64,000 nucleotides of DNA from Geopseudomonas sagittaria (GTDB taxonomy: Bacteria; Pseudomonadota; Gammaproteobacteria; Pseudomonadales; Pseudomonadaceae). The stretch spans positions 186,001 through 250,000 of the forward strand of contig NZ_FOXM01000002.1 of the NCBI RefSeq assembly GCF_900115715.1, in the 5' to 3' direction. Both the position numbers and the translations under genes were made by a program. Shown piece by piece: positions 23,998 through 31,912 of the stretch. How positions within the stretch are numbered: the stretch's first letter is position 1; every line of letters begins with the position of its first letter. Under the pieces are notes generated by a model that worked only from the letters and a program-made list of their open reading frames with translations, ran no database searches and was not told where the DNA came from.

Positions 23998-24684
23998 ATG
24001 CTGATTCCAGTCTTCCGACTCGATACCCCCGCCGACCTTGGTCTCAAGGCCATCGCCTTTACCCTGCATGGCCTGAACAACCGGACCCCCTCGGCCTGGC
24101 TGCAGCGGCGCCTGTCTGAGCTGCGCGCCGACTTCGATGCCGAGCGCAGCCTGACCCGGCAGCAGGGCTGCACCGTCCTGCGCCAGCGGGTCGAACACCT
24201 TCCAGGTGCCTTGCCGCCCTCGGCGCAGGCGCTGCTGGAGCTGTACCTGGCCCGTGGCCGCCTGCCCAGCGTGTCCCCGCTGATCGACCTGTCCAGCCAG
24301 TGGTCGCTGAACAGCGGCCTGTCCATCTCGGCCCACGACCTCAAGCACCTGCGCCTGCCGGTGACCCTGGCGCTCAGCCGCGGCGGCGAAAGCTTCCAGG
24401 CGCGCCACAATCTCCCCCCGGTGATCCTGCCGGCCGGCGAGTACGTGTACTTCGACGGTCGCGGCCAGGTGCTCAGTCGCATGGAGTCCCTGCAGTCCGC
24501 CGCCACCGCGGTGCATGCCGACACCCGTTCGGCCCTGCTGATCATCCAGGGCGATGCGCAGACCGACAGCGACGAGCTGTACGCGGTGGCCGAAGGGCTC
24601 AAGGCCGATCTGCAGGAGTACTGCTGCGCCAGTCTGGTCCGGCCGCTAGAGGCGCCGTTCGCGCGTCTCGCCATGGGTCGCTAG
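23998..24684 (+). CDS. B3/B4 tRNA-binding-domain protein (PheT-like, COG3382 type)
   Basis: The product is 228 aa. The diagnostic core is SPLIDLSSQWSLNSGLSISA, then DLKHLRLPVTLALSRGGE, the turn LPAGEYVYFDGRGQVLSRMES, and ADTRSALLIIQGDAQTD. These correspond to the free-standing B3/B4 domain found in the phenylalanyl-tRNA synthetase beta chain. Such proteins are thought to hydrolyse or bind mischarged aminoacyl-tRNA; the function is not established. I chose the ATG at 23998 (ACGGAG upstream); a longer frame from 23887 would overlap the sigma-54 promoter. The next gene, pcaQ, is probably a separate unit. Confidence 0.8.
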   Translation: MLIPVFRLDTPADLGLKAIAFTLHGLNNRTPSAWLQRRLSELRADFDAERSLTRQQGCTVLRQRVEHLPGALPPSAQALLELYLARGRLPSVSPLIDLSSQWSLNSGLSISAHDLKHLRLPVTLALSRGGESFQARHNLPPVILPAGEYVYFDGRGQVLSRMESLQSAATAVHADTRSALLIIQGDAQTDSDELYAVAEGLKADLQEYCCASLVRPLEAPFARLAMGR

Positions 24685-24822
24685 ATGGGGCACTAGCGGC
24701 CCCGACGGGGGGGCGACGCTGAAGCGATGCCATGCTGCGGTGTGAAATTCGTGGTGCGGGCTTTGGCCGGGCGCCGCTCTGTGCCACAGTCGCTCTCCAT
24801 CGCCTCCCCAGTCCTCGCGCCG

Positions 24823-25761
24823 ATGAACATCGACAACCGCATCAAGTTCCGCCACCTCACCTGCTTCCTCGAGATCGCTCGCCAGCGCAGCTTCGCCAAG
24901 GCCGCCGACAGCCTGGCGGTCAGCCAGCCGGCGATCTCCAAGACCCTCAAGGAACTCGAGGAGATCCTCGACCACCCGCTGTTCGAGCGCGGCAAGGGCG
25001 GCGTGCTGCTCACCCCGGCCGGCGAGACCTTCCTGCGCTACGCCGGCCCCTGCGTGCAGGCGCTGCGCGACGGCGTCGGCGTGGTGCGCGGCCATGCGCC
25101 GCAGGCGCTCGAGGTGCGCGTCGGCGCGCTGTCGACGGTGGAAAGCCAGCTGCTGCCCGAGACCATCGCCCGCCTGCACGCGCGCCACGGCGCGCTGGTG
25201 ATCCAGGTCGCCGGCGGCTCCAGCGTCCAGCTGCTCGCCCAGCTCAAGGTCGGCGAGCTGGACCTGGTGGTCGGGCGGATGACCGACAGCCCGGAGATCC
25301 AGGGGCTGATCTTCGAGCACCTGTACAGCGAATCGATGACCCTGGTGGTGCGCACCGGCCATCCGCTGCTGGCCCTGGGCGAGGGCGCGCTGGCGCACCT
25401 GGCCGACTACCCGCTGGTGCTGCCGCCGGCCGGCACCACCATCCGCAAGTACGCCGACGGCCTGTTCGTGCAGTGGGGCATCCCGCTGGCGGCGCAGCGC
25501 CTGGAAACCCTGTCGATCGCCCTCGGGCGGCGCTACGTGCTGGACAGCGAGGCGATCTGGGTGGCGCCGCAGGACGCGGTGCGCCACGACCTGGCCGACG
25601 GCGTGCTGGCCGAACTGGCGCTGGGCATCCGCGAGCCGGGCGGCTCCATCGGCATCTGCTCCAGCGGCGCACGACCGCTGCCGCTGGCGGCGCAGTGGTT
25701 TTGCAGCGCCCTGCGCGAGGTGGCCGGACGGCGTAGCGGGGAGGGTAAACATAACCAATAG
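24823..25761 (+). CDS. pcaQ: LysR-type activator of protocatechuate genes, PcaQ
   Basis: The product is 312 aa. The HTH region is CFLEIARQRSFAKAADSLAV, then SQPAISKTLKELEEIL, and the effector domain has VRVGALSTVESQLLPETIAR and GELDLVVGRMTDSPEIQGL. This is the PcaQ/GbpR subfamily, which responds to beta-carboxymuconate or related pathway intermediates. It lies directly upstream of pcaHG on the same strand. A perfect PcaQ palindrome overlaps its stop codon. The start at 24823 is chosen by LysR family alignment; the frame extends to 24727. Confidence 0.9.
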   Translation: MNIDNRIKFRHLTCFLEIARQRSFAKAADSLAVSQPAISKTLKELEEILDHPLFERGKGGVLLTPAGETFLRYAGPCVQALRDGVGVVRGHAPQALEVRVGALSTVESQLLPETIARLHARHGALVIQVAGGSSVQLLAQLKVGELDLVVGRMTDSPEIQGLIFEHLYSESMTLVVRTGHPLLALGEGALAHLADYPLVLPPAGTTIRKYADGLFVQWGIPLAAQRLETLSIALGRRYVLDSEAIWVAPQDAVRHDLADGVLAELALGIREPGGSIGICSSGARPLPLAAQWFCSALREVAGRRSGEGKHNQ

Positions 25762-25766
25762 GTTAT
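25751..25766. promoter_or_regulatory. PcaQ operator upstream of pcaHG
   Basis: ATAACC-AATA-GGTTAT is a perfect 16-bp palindrome matching the published PcaQ-binding consensus ATAACC-N4-GGTTA(A/T) from Sinorhizobium/Agrobacterium. It contains the TAG stop codon of pcaQ (25759-25761) and lies 97 bp before pcaH. The regulator gene therefore carries the operator of its own target in its 3' end. Confidence 0.8.
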
Positions 25767-25863
25767 GAACCAAACAGTACAATTCAATTTCCTCGCGGCG
25801 GAGAGCCGGGCAGACTGACCTCACTCAGATCCGCTCCGACAACTCCAACAAGAGGAACGCAGC

Positions 25864-26583
25864 ATGCACGACGCGGAAAACAGCCGGTTCGTCACCCGTG
25901 ACCGCAACTGGCAGCCGAAGGCCTACACCCCCGACTACAAGACCTCCGTGCCGCGCTCGCCGCGCCAGGCGCTGGTGAGCATCCCGCAGTCGATCTCCGA
26001 GACCACCGGTCCGGACTTCTCCCACCTCAAGCTCGGCAAGTACGACAACGACCTGCTGCTCAACTTCAACAACGGCGGTCTGCCGGTGGGCGAGCGCATC
26101 ATCATGTTCGGCCGCGTGGTCGATCAGTACGGCCAGCCGATCCCGCACACCCTGGTGGAGATGTGGCAGGCCAACGCCGGCGGCCGCTACCGCCACAAGA
26201 ACGACCGCTACCTGGCGCCGCTCGACCCCAACTTCGGCGGTGTCGGCCGCACCCTGACCGACGCCAACGGCAACTACTTCTTCCGCACCATCAAGCCGGG
26301 TCCCTACCCGTGGCGCAACGGCCCGAACGAGTGGCGTCCGTCGCACATCCACGTGTCGATTTCCGGCCCGTCGATCTCCACCAAGCTGATCACCCAGATG
26401 TACTTCGAGGGCGATCCGCTGATTCCGAAGTGTCCGATCGTCCGCACCCTAGCCAACCCGGACGCGGTGCAGACCCTGATCGGTCGCCTGGACATGAGCA
26501 TGGGCACGCCCATGGACAGCCTGGCCTACCGCTTCGACATCGTGCTGCGCGGCCAGCGCAAGACCCACTTCGAGAACCAGTGA
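25864..26583 (+). CDS. pcaH: Protocatechuate 3,4-dioxygenase beta subunit
   Basis: The product is 239 aa. The non-haem Fe(III) ligands are visible: Tyr in [11 protein letters not shown], Tyr in [10 protein letters not shown], and two His in [11 protein letters not shown]. With PcaG it cleaves protocatechuate between the two hydroxyls to beta-carboxy-cis,cis-muconate. The ATG at 25864 is preceded by AGAGGA. pcaG follows 14 bp later. Regulated by PcaQ, judging from the upstream palindrome. Confidence 0.97.
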   Translation: MHDAENSRFVTRDRNWQPKAYTPDYKTSVPRSPRQALVSIPQSISETTGPDFSHLKLGKYDNDLLLNFNNGGLPVGERIIMFGRVVDQYGQPIPHTLVEMWQANAGGRYRHKNDRYLAPLDPNFGGVGRTLTDANGNYFFRTIKPGPYPWRNGPNEWRPSHIHVSISGPSISTKLITQMYFEGDPLIPKCPIVRTLANPDAVQTLIGRLDMSMGTPMDSLAYRFDIVLRGQRKTHFENQ

Positions 26584-26597
26584 GAGAGGAGCCGACC

Positions 26598-27188
26598 ATG
26601 AATTTCGACCTGCTGCCGGAAACCCCTTCGCAGACTGCCGGCCCCTACGTACACATCGGCCTGGCCCTGGCCGCCGCCGGCAACCCGACCCGTGACCAGG
26701 AAATCTGGAACGAGATGGCCAAGCCCGGCGCCACCGGCGAGCACATCGTGCTGATCGGCCGCGTGTTCGACGGCAACGGCCACCTGGTGCGCGACTCCTT
26801 CCTCGAGCTGTGGCAGGCCAACCACGAGGGCGTCTACGACTGCGCCTACGATCTGGAGAAGCCGTTCAACGGTTTCGGCCGCACCGCCACCACCTTCGAC
26901 GCCGGCGAGTGGACGGTGCAGACCGTCAAGCCGGGCGCGGTGGGCAAGCAGGCGCCGCACATCAACGTGGCGCTGTTCGCCCGCGGCATCAACATCCAGC
27001 TGCAGACGCGCCTCTACTTCGAGGACGAAGTGGAGGCCAACGCCGCCGATCCGGTGCTCAACCTGATCGAGGCGGTGGAGCGCCGGCAGACCCTGATCGC
27101 GACCCGCTGCGAGGTGGACGGCAAGACCGCCTACCGCTTCGACATCCGCATCCAGGGTGACAACGAGACGGTGTTCTTTGACTTCTGA
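26598..27188 (+). CDS. pcaG: Protocatechuate 3,4-dioxygenase alpha subunit
   Basis: The product is 196 aa, homologous to PcaH but without the iron-ligand set. It begins LPETPSQTAGPYVHIGLAL and contains LELWQANHEGVYDCAYD and KPGAVGKQAPHINVALFARG, standard PcaG signatures. It forms the alpha-beta heterodimer of the dioxygenase. The RBS GAGAGGAG lies just after the pcaH stop. The zapE frame overlaps its 3' end. Confidence 0.96.
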   Translation: MNFDLLPETPSQTAGPYVHIGLALAAAGNPTRDQEIWNEMAKPGATGEHIVLIGRVFDGNGHLVRDSFLELWQANHEGVYDCAYDLEKPFNGFGRTATTFDAGEWTVQTVKPGAVGKQAPHINVALFARGINIQLQTRLYFEDEVEANAADPVLNLIEAVERRQTLIATRCEVDGKTAYRFDIRIQGDNETVFFDF

Positions 27189-28239
27189 GTCCCCTGGCAA
27201 CCCGCTGTACCGACAGGCCGCCGCGCAGCTCGCCGCGCGCGGCCTGTCCCTGGACGGGGCGCAGCGCCAGGCCCTGACCCGGCTGGCCGACTGGCTGCAG
27301 GCACGCCTGCAGCCGTCGGCCTGGCGCCGTCGCGCGCCGGCCGGCGCCTATCTGTGGGGCGGCGTCGGGCGCGGCAAGAGCCTGCTGCTGGACAGCCTGT
27401 TCGCCGCCGCGCCGCTCACCGCCAAGCGCCGCGTGCACGTCCACCAGCTGCTGCAAGAGCTGCAGCAGCGCCTGCTGGCCCACAGCGGCCAGGCCGATCC
27501 GCTGGCGCGGGTCGCCAGCGAGCTGGCCGGCCAGGCGCGCCTGCTGTGCTTCGACGAGTTCCACGTCCACGACATCGGCGATGCCATCCTCCTCGGTCGC
27601 CTGCTGCAGCAGCTGCTGAAGGCCGGGACCATCCTGCTGTTCAGCTCCAACTACGCGCCGTCGCAGCTCTGTCCCAATCCGCTCTACTACAGCCGCTTCA
27701 GGCCCTTCGCCGAACTGCTCGAGCGCCACTGCCTGGTCGTCGAGATGGCCGCCGGGGTGGACTACCGCCCGCTCAGCGAGCGCCACTGGGGCCACTACCT
27801 GCAGGCGCCGCAGGCCGGGCTCGAAACGCTGCTGGCCGAGCGCCTGCAGCTGGTCATGCCGGCAGCGCCGCTGGCGCTCGGTCCGCGGCAGATCCAGCCG
27901 CTGGGGCAGGGCAGGGAAGCGCTGTGGCTGTCCTTCGCCGAGCTGTGCCAGCGCCCGCTGGCCAGCGCCGACTATCTCGAACTGTGCCGGCGCTTCGCGC
28001 GTCTGGCGGTCAGCGGGCTGCCGGAGCTGGCGCGCTGCTCGGCGGACGCCCAGCAGCGCCTGGTCAACTTCGTCGACATCGCCTACGACGCCGGCCGCGA
28101 GCTGCTGCTGCACGGCGAACAGCCGCTGGAGTCGCTGTGCGCCGGCGTCAACCACATGGACTTCGGCCGCACCCGCAGCCGCCTGGCGCAGCTGCGCCGG
28201 CTGACAGCGGTCGACCACAGGGAGTATCAGGCATGCTAG
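27178..28239 (+). CDS. zapE: ZapE/AFG1-like cell-division ATPase
   Basis: The product is 353 aa from TTG at 27178, overlapping pcaG by 11 nt; an in-frame GTG at 27157 is possible. It is an AFG1/ZapE P-loop protein: Walker A GGVGRGKS (about 61-68), then RRVHVHQLLQELQQRL, Walker B ARLLCFDEFHVHDIGDA, sensor-like ILLFSSNYAPSQL, and the C-terminal VNFVDIAYDAGREL and CAGVNHMDFGRTRSRLAQL. ZapE associates with the Z-ring in E. coli. This may be a second copy, because pseudomonads usually carry one elsewhere. Its coupling to pcaG is unexplained. Confidence 0.85.
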   Translation: MTSESPGNPLYRQAAAQLAARGLSLDGAQRQALTRLADWLQARLQPSAWRRRAPAGAYLWGGVGRGKSLLLDSLFAAAPLTAKRRVHVHQLLQELQQRLLAHSGQADPLARVASELAGQARLLCFDEFHVHDIGDAILLGRLLQQLLKAGTILLFSSNYAPSQLCPNPLYYSRFRPFAELLERHCLVVEMAAGVDYRPLSERHWGHYLQAPQAGLETLLAERLQLVMPAAPLALGPRQIQPLGQGREALWLSFAELCQRPLASADYLELCRRFARLAVSGLPELARCSADAQQRLVNFVDIAYDAGRELLLHGEQPLESLCAGVNHMDFGRTRSRLAQLRRLTAVDHREYQAC

Positions 28240-29183
28240 CCGTGCTCGGCGTCACCGCGCCGATCTTCATCCTCATCGCCCTCGGCTTCCTTTCCGTACG
28301 CGGCGGCCTGATCGACCGCGGGCAGATCCGCGGCCTGGGCGCCTTCGTCATCAACTTCGCCCTGCCGGCGCTAGTGCTGCGGGCGCTGAGCGAGCGCAGC
28401 CTCGGCGAGGTGCTCGACGGCCCCTACCTGCTGGCCTATGCGCTGGCCTCCCTGGCGGTGTTCGCCGGCGGCCTGGCGGTGGCGCGCTGGCTGCGCGGCC
28501 AGGATCTGTCGGCCAGCGCCATCCTGGCCATGGGCATGTCGGTGTCCAACAGCGGCTTCATCGGCTACCCCATCGTGGCCATGCTGCTCGGCCCCACGGC
28601 GGCGCTGGCCATGGCCCTCGGCATGCTGGTGGAGAACCTGCTGATGATCCCCCTGGCCCTGGCGCTGGCCGAGATCGGCCAGCAGTCCGGTGTCCGCGGG
28701 CGGGCGCTGGCGCGGGAAACCGCCCTGCGCCTGCTGCGCAATCCGATGATCAGCGCCATCGCCCTCGGCCTGCTGCTGTCGCTGCTGGAACTGCGCCTGC
28801 CGCCGCTGCTGTTCCGCGTGGTGGACATGCTCGCCAGCGCCTCGGCGCCGCTGGCGCTGTTCGTCATCGGCGGCACCCTCTACGGCCTGCGCCCGCGCGG
28901 CATGTGGGCGGACGTCGGGCAGACCGCCCTCGGTAAGCTGGTCCTCCACCCGCTGGCGCTGCTGCTCGCCTTCGTCCTGGTGCCGGACATCGACCCGCAG
29001 CTCAAGGTGGCCGGCCTGCTGTTCGCCAGCGCGCCGATGATGAGCATCTACCCGATCCTCGGCCTGCGCTTCGGCCTCGAGGAACGCTGCGCCGCCGCGC
29101 TGGTGGCGGCCACCGTGCTGGCCTTCGTCACCATCAGCACGCTGATCGGCGTGCTCGGGCAGGCGGGCTACCTGCAGACCTGA
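28233..29183 (+). CDS. AEC family transporter (auxin efflux carrier type)
   Basis: The product is 316 aa with about ten hydrophobic segments across its length. Signatures include [19 protein letters not shown] near the N-terminus, [18 protein letters not shown] in the middle, and [20 protein letters not shown] near the end, the unwound-helix motifs of AEC/bile-acid transporters. It overlaps the zapE stop by 7 nt and ends 72 bp before pcaR. An organic-acid or aromatic-acid transport role is suggested only by location; no pcaK or benK was found. Confidence 0.85.
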   Translation: MLAVLGVTAPIFILIALGFLSVRGGLIDRGQIRGLGAFVINFALPALVLRALSERSLGEVLDGPYLLAYALASLAVFAGGLAVARWLRGQDLSASAILAMGMSVSNSGFIGYPIVAMLLGPTAALAMALGMLVENLLMIPLALALAEIGQQSGVRGRALARETALRLLRNPMISAIALGLLLSLLELRLPPLLFRVVDMLASASAPLALFVIGGTLYGLRPRGMWADVGQTALGKLVLHPLALLLAFVLVPDIDPQLKVAGLLFASAPMMSIYPILGLRFGLEERCAAALVAATVLAFVTISTLIGVLGQAGYLQT

Positions 29184-29195
29184 GCGGCAAGGTTT

Positions 29196-29225
29196 GCGAT
29201 TATCGGACTTCGGTTCGATAATCGC
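29196..29225. promoter_or_regulatory. PcaR operator at the pcaR promoter (autoregulation)
   Basis: GCGATTATCG-N10-CGATAATCGC is a perfect inverted repeat. Its right half with flank, GTTCGATAATCGC, matches the P. putida PcaR site (GTTCGATAATCGCAC) at 13 consecutive bases. It lies 30 bp upstream of the pcaR ATG, consistent with autorepression. Confidence 0.75.
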
Positions 29226-29255
29226 CTGAACTTTCCCGCCCGCCCAGGAGGCCCC

Positions 29256-30095
29256 ATGAGCGACCTGCAACCCACCCCGTCCGGCCTGGCGCCGCCGCCG
29301 CAGCAGCTGGCCGCCGAGCAGATCAAGGCCTACGCCGGCGACCCGAATTTCATGTCCTCGCTGGCGCGCGGCCTGGCGGTGATCAACGCCTTCCAGGAGC
29401 GCAAGCGCCACCTGACCATCGCGCAGATCAGCCACCGCACCGGCATCCCGCGCGCCGCGGTGCAGCGCTGCCTGTACACCCTGATGCAGCTCGGCTACGT
29501 CGCCACCGACGGGCGCACCTACGCGCTGCTGCCCAGGGTGCTGACCCTCGGCCATGCCTACCTGTCGTCGACGCCGCTGGCGGTGTCGGCGCAGCCGTTC
29601 CTCGACCGCATCAGCGAGCAGCTGCACGAGGCCTGCAACCTGGCCACCCTGGAAGGCGACGAGGTGCTCTACATCGCCCGTTCGGCGATCCCGCAGCGGC
29701 TGATCTCGGTCGACCTCAGCGTCGGCAGCCGCCTGCCGGCCTACTGCACCTCGATGGGCCGCATCCTCCTCGCCGCCTTGGACGACGACAGCCTGCGCGC
29801 CTACCTGGCGCGCGCCGACCTCAAGCCGCGCACCAGCCGCACCCTGCACACCCCGGAGGCGCTGTGGGAGTGCCTGATGCAGGTGCGCGAGCAGGGCTGG
29901 TGCATCGTCGACCAGGAGCTGGAGCAGAGCCTGCGCTCGGTGGCCGTGCCGGTGCGCGACGCCAGCGGCCAGGTGCTGGCGGCGATGAACGTCAGCACCC
30001 ACGCCGGCCGGGTCAGCCGCCAGGAGCTGGAGACGCGCTTCCTGCCGGTGCTGCTGGCCGGCAGCAAGGAGCTGGGCGCGCAGTTGTGGCGTTAA
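29256..30095 (+). CDS. pcaR: IclR-family regulator PcaR
   Basis: The product is 279 aa. The N-terminal winged helix has SSLARGLAVINAFQERKRHL and TIAQISHRTGIPRAAVQRCL. The effector domain carries CNLATLEGDEVLYIARSAIP, SRLPAYCTSMGRILLA and CIVDQELEQSLRSVAVPVRD, as in PcaR/PobR/PcaU. PcaR responds to beta-ketoadipate and activates the pca genes. Operators are seen at its own promoter, downstream of its gene, and before pcaIJ. RBS CAGGAGG precedes the ATG. Confidence 0.95.
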   Translation: MSDLQPTPSGLAPPPQQLAAEQIKAYAGDPNFMSSLARGLAVINAFQERKRHLTIAQISHRTGIPRAAVQRCLYTLMQLGYVATDGRTYALLPRVLTLGHAYLSSTPLAVSAQPFLDRISEQLHEACNLATLEGDEVLYIARSAIPQRLISVDLSVGSRLPAYCTSMGRILLAALDDDSLRAYLARADLKPRTSRTLHTPEALWECLMQVREQGWCIVDQELEQSLRSVAVPVRDASGQVLAAMNVSTHAGRVSRQELETRFLPVLLAGSKELGAQLWR

Positions 30096-30148
30096 CCGCG
30101 GGACACTTGATGTCCCTGCACCGGACCTGACATCCGCCAATAGTTTGT

Positions 30149-30178
30149 CCGATAATCGAACTCATAGTCGATTATCGG
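30149..30178. promoter_or_regulatory. Orphan PcaR operator downstream of pcaR
   Basis: CCGATAATCGA-N8-TCGATTATCGG has the same half-sites and the same 8-bp spacer as the pcaIJ operator at 38755-38784, and even flanking bases agree (TGTCCGATAA on the left, TTG after the right half). In P. putida pcaR is followed by pcaK and other PcaR-controlled genes. Here no gene with a usable start follows for more than 500 bp, so the operator appears to have lost its target. Confidence 0.7.
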
Positions 30179-30718
30179 CTTGAGCTGCTGCTTCAGTCTC
30201 AGTACTGTCTGGGCCGCCGTGCGATCCCCCACACGTCACCAGGATCTTTGCCGGTTTTGCGCCAGTCGGACAACGGCTGGCGAGGGCGGCCCACCGCTCT
30301 GGCGCAGAGCCTGGCGTGACCATCGTCTTGCACAGCCATCGGCCTTTACCGAATCGACAGGCGCGCCGTTCACCGCCCGGGGCCAGCGCGATGCCGCTGC
30401 CGGATAGCGGCAGGCAAGCCAGGCTCTCGCCGGAGATCAGCGGCTGCAAGGGGCGGCGGCCGCTGTTGCTGGCACGCGGGCAAAAAATCTGTCCGGTTAT
30501 CGATCAATGGCGCGCCAGGCCTTGGGTGAATTTTTTATTCTAATGCAAGTCAATACCTTAGTGTCTTGCTCAGGTATGGTGTAAGCAGTTCGGTGTGACC
30601 CTTGATCCATGGGCACTTTCGCCAGTGCTGGAAGCGTGGATCAGTACGGGAACCGAGGGCCGTTGTCATGCGTGCCCTGCGCCCGGAGTCGACAATTATT
30701 ACAAAGGCTTCACGAGTT
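30179..30718. other. Gene-free interval between pcaR and benR
   Basis: No convincing coding sequence or RNA gene was recognised. A minus-strand frame at 30162-30449 has no ribosome-binding site and no recognisable motif. The last 200 bases become AT-richer (30520-30600), as expected for the benR promoter region. The interval may be the scar of a deleted pcaK-like gene. Confidence 0.4.
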
Positions 30719-31672
30719 ATGGACTGTCCTCTGCAGAGCGATAAGAGTCAGGTCTTTGCCCATGCCGATCCCCATGCGGTGTCCGAGTACGTCAATCGGC
30801 ATGTAGGCTCTCACTGCATCCTCATGCCGAACCACGGCAAACCGTCGGCCAGCTTGAGCCATCGCCCTCTCGCCAATCTCGATCTGTGCCGCATCAGCTA
30901 TGGCGGCAGCGTGCGGGTCACCTCGTCGGCACTGGGAACCCTCTATCACTTGCAGATCCTGCTCAAGGGCCACTGCTTGTGGCGTGGCGGCGAGGGTGAG
31001 CACCACTTCATTCCTGGCGAGTTGCTGCTGATCAATCCCGATGATCCTGTCGACCTGACCTATTCGGACGACTGCGAGAAGCTGATCGTCAAGATCCCGG
31101 CCTCGTTCCTCGACAAGGCCTGCAGCGACAACCAATGGCGCCGCCCCAGCGAGGGCATCCGCTTCTCGCCACGCCACAACCTGGGTGAGCTGGATGGTTT
31201 CTCCAGTCTGCTCGGACTGGTTTGCGATGAGGCGGAAAGCGAGCATGCGCTGCCGCTGATCCAGGAGAAGTACGCCAGCATCATCGCGGGCAAGCTGCTC
31301 GCCTTGCTGAAGAGCAACGTCAGCTACGACCCGCTGAGCGATGGCAATCCGTCTTTCGAGCACCTCTCCCAGTTCATCGAGGAAAATATCAAGAAGGACA
31401 TCAACCTCGAGCATCTGGCCCAGCTGGGACAGATGAGTCTGCGCTCGCTCTACGCGCTGTTCGAAAAGAGCGCGGGCACCACCCCCAGGCAATACATCCG
31501 CCAGCGCAAGCTTGAGTCGATCCGCAATAGCCTGAGCGATCCGCGCATGGGCGCGCGCTCCATCACCGAGATCTCCCTCGACTACGGCTTTCTGCACCTG
31601 GGCCGCTTTGCAGAGAACTACAAGAAGGCCTTCGGCGAACTGCCCTCCGAGACTCTGCGCCGGCACAGCTGA
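30719..31672 (+). CDS. benR: AraC/XylS-type activator BenR
   Basis: The product is 317 aa. The N-terminal ligand/dimer domain includes CRISYGGSVRVTSSALGTLY and FIPGELLLINPDDPVDL. The C-terminal double HTH runs from DINLEHLAQLGQMSLRSLYA and FEKSAGTTPRQYIRQRKLES to SLDYGFLHLGRFAENYKKAF, the AraC signature. It is the XylS/BenR subfamily that activates benABCD with benzoate. The start at 30719 has AAAGG upstream; the frame extends to 30602. It lies immediately upstream of benA in the same direction, with its target site in between. Confidence 0.93.
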   Translation: MDCPLQSDKSQVFAHADPHAVSEYVNRHVGSHCILMPNHGKPSASLSHRPLANLDLCRISYGGSVRVTSSALGTLYHLQILLKGHCLWRGGEGEHHFIPGELLLINPDDPVDLTYSDDCEKLIVKIPASFLDKACSDNQWRRPSEGIRFSPRHNLGELDGFSSLLGLVCDEAESEHALPLIQEKYASIIAGKLLALLKSNVSYDPLSDGNPSFEHLSQFIEENIKKDINLEHLAQLGQMSLRSLYALFEKSAGTTPRQYIRQRKLESIRNSLSDPRMGARSITEISLDYGFLHLGRFAENYKKAFGELPSETLRRHS

Positions 31673-31730
31673 GTCATTCTGCCTGAAAGGGGGCGGGCCA
31701 GATTTGGCTCGCCTCTCCTTGTGTCCTCCC

Positions 31731-31751
31731 TTCTTCCTTCTTCCTTCTTCC
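31731..31751. repeat. 7-bp tandem repeat TTCTTCC x3
   Basis: Three exact copies of TTCTTCC follow the benR stop, within a pyrimidine-rich tract. The tract lies 60 bp upstream of the BenR site. It may be a slippage-prone sequence; no function is evident. Confidence 0.6.
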
Positions 31752-31811
31752 TGCCTCCGTGCCGTCGTCCGGCCCGGAGCGCATCCGCTTGCCTGCGCCT
31801 TTTTGTCACAT

Positions 31812-31847
31812 TGCACAAATCGGATGCATGTCACAGGAAAAGTGGAT
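31812..31847 (+). promoter_or_regulatory. BenR operator of the ben promoter (two half-sites)
   Basis: The distal site TGCA-CAAATC-GGATG (31812-31826) fits the XylS/BenR half-site TGCA-N6-GGNTA with one mismatch. The proximal site keeps GGATA (31843-31847) exactly 21 bp downstream, the spacing seen at the Pm and ben promoters, although its TGCA element is degenerate. A possible -10 (TTTAAG, 31868-31873) follows before benA. Confidence 0.65.
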
Positions 31848-31912
31848 ATTGCCGCCGCCTCCCGGGCTTTAAGCTCGAATCACTGCACACAATAACAACG
31901 GAGGCCATGGCC

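Noticed and set aside
30162-30449. Minus-strand 95-codon frame between pcaR and benR
   Set aside because: No RBS, no recognisable motif, and it begins over an operator palindrome.
31731-31751. TTCTTCC repeats as a CRISPR-like array
   Set aside because: Unit of 7 bp, three direct copies, no spacers.
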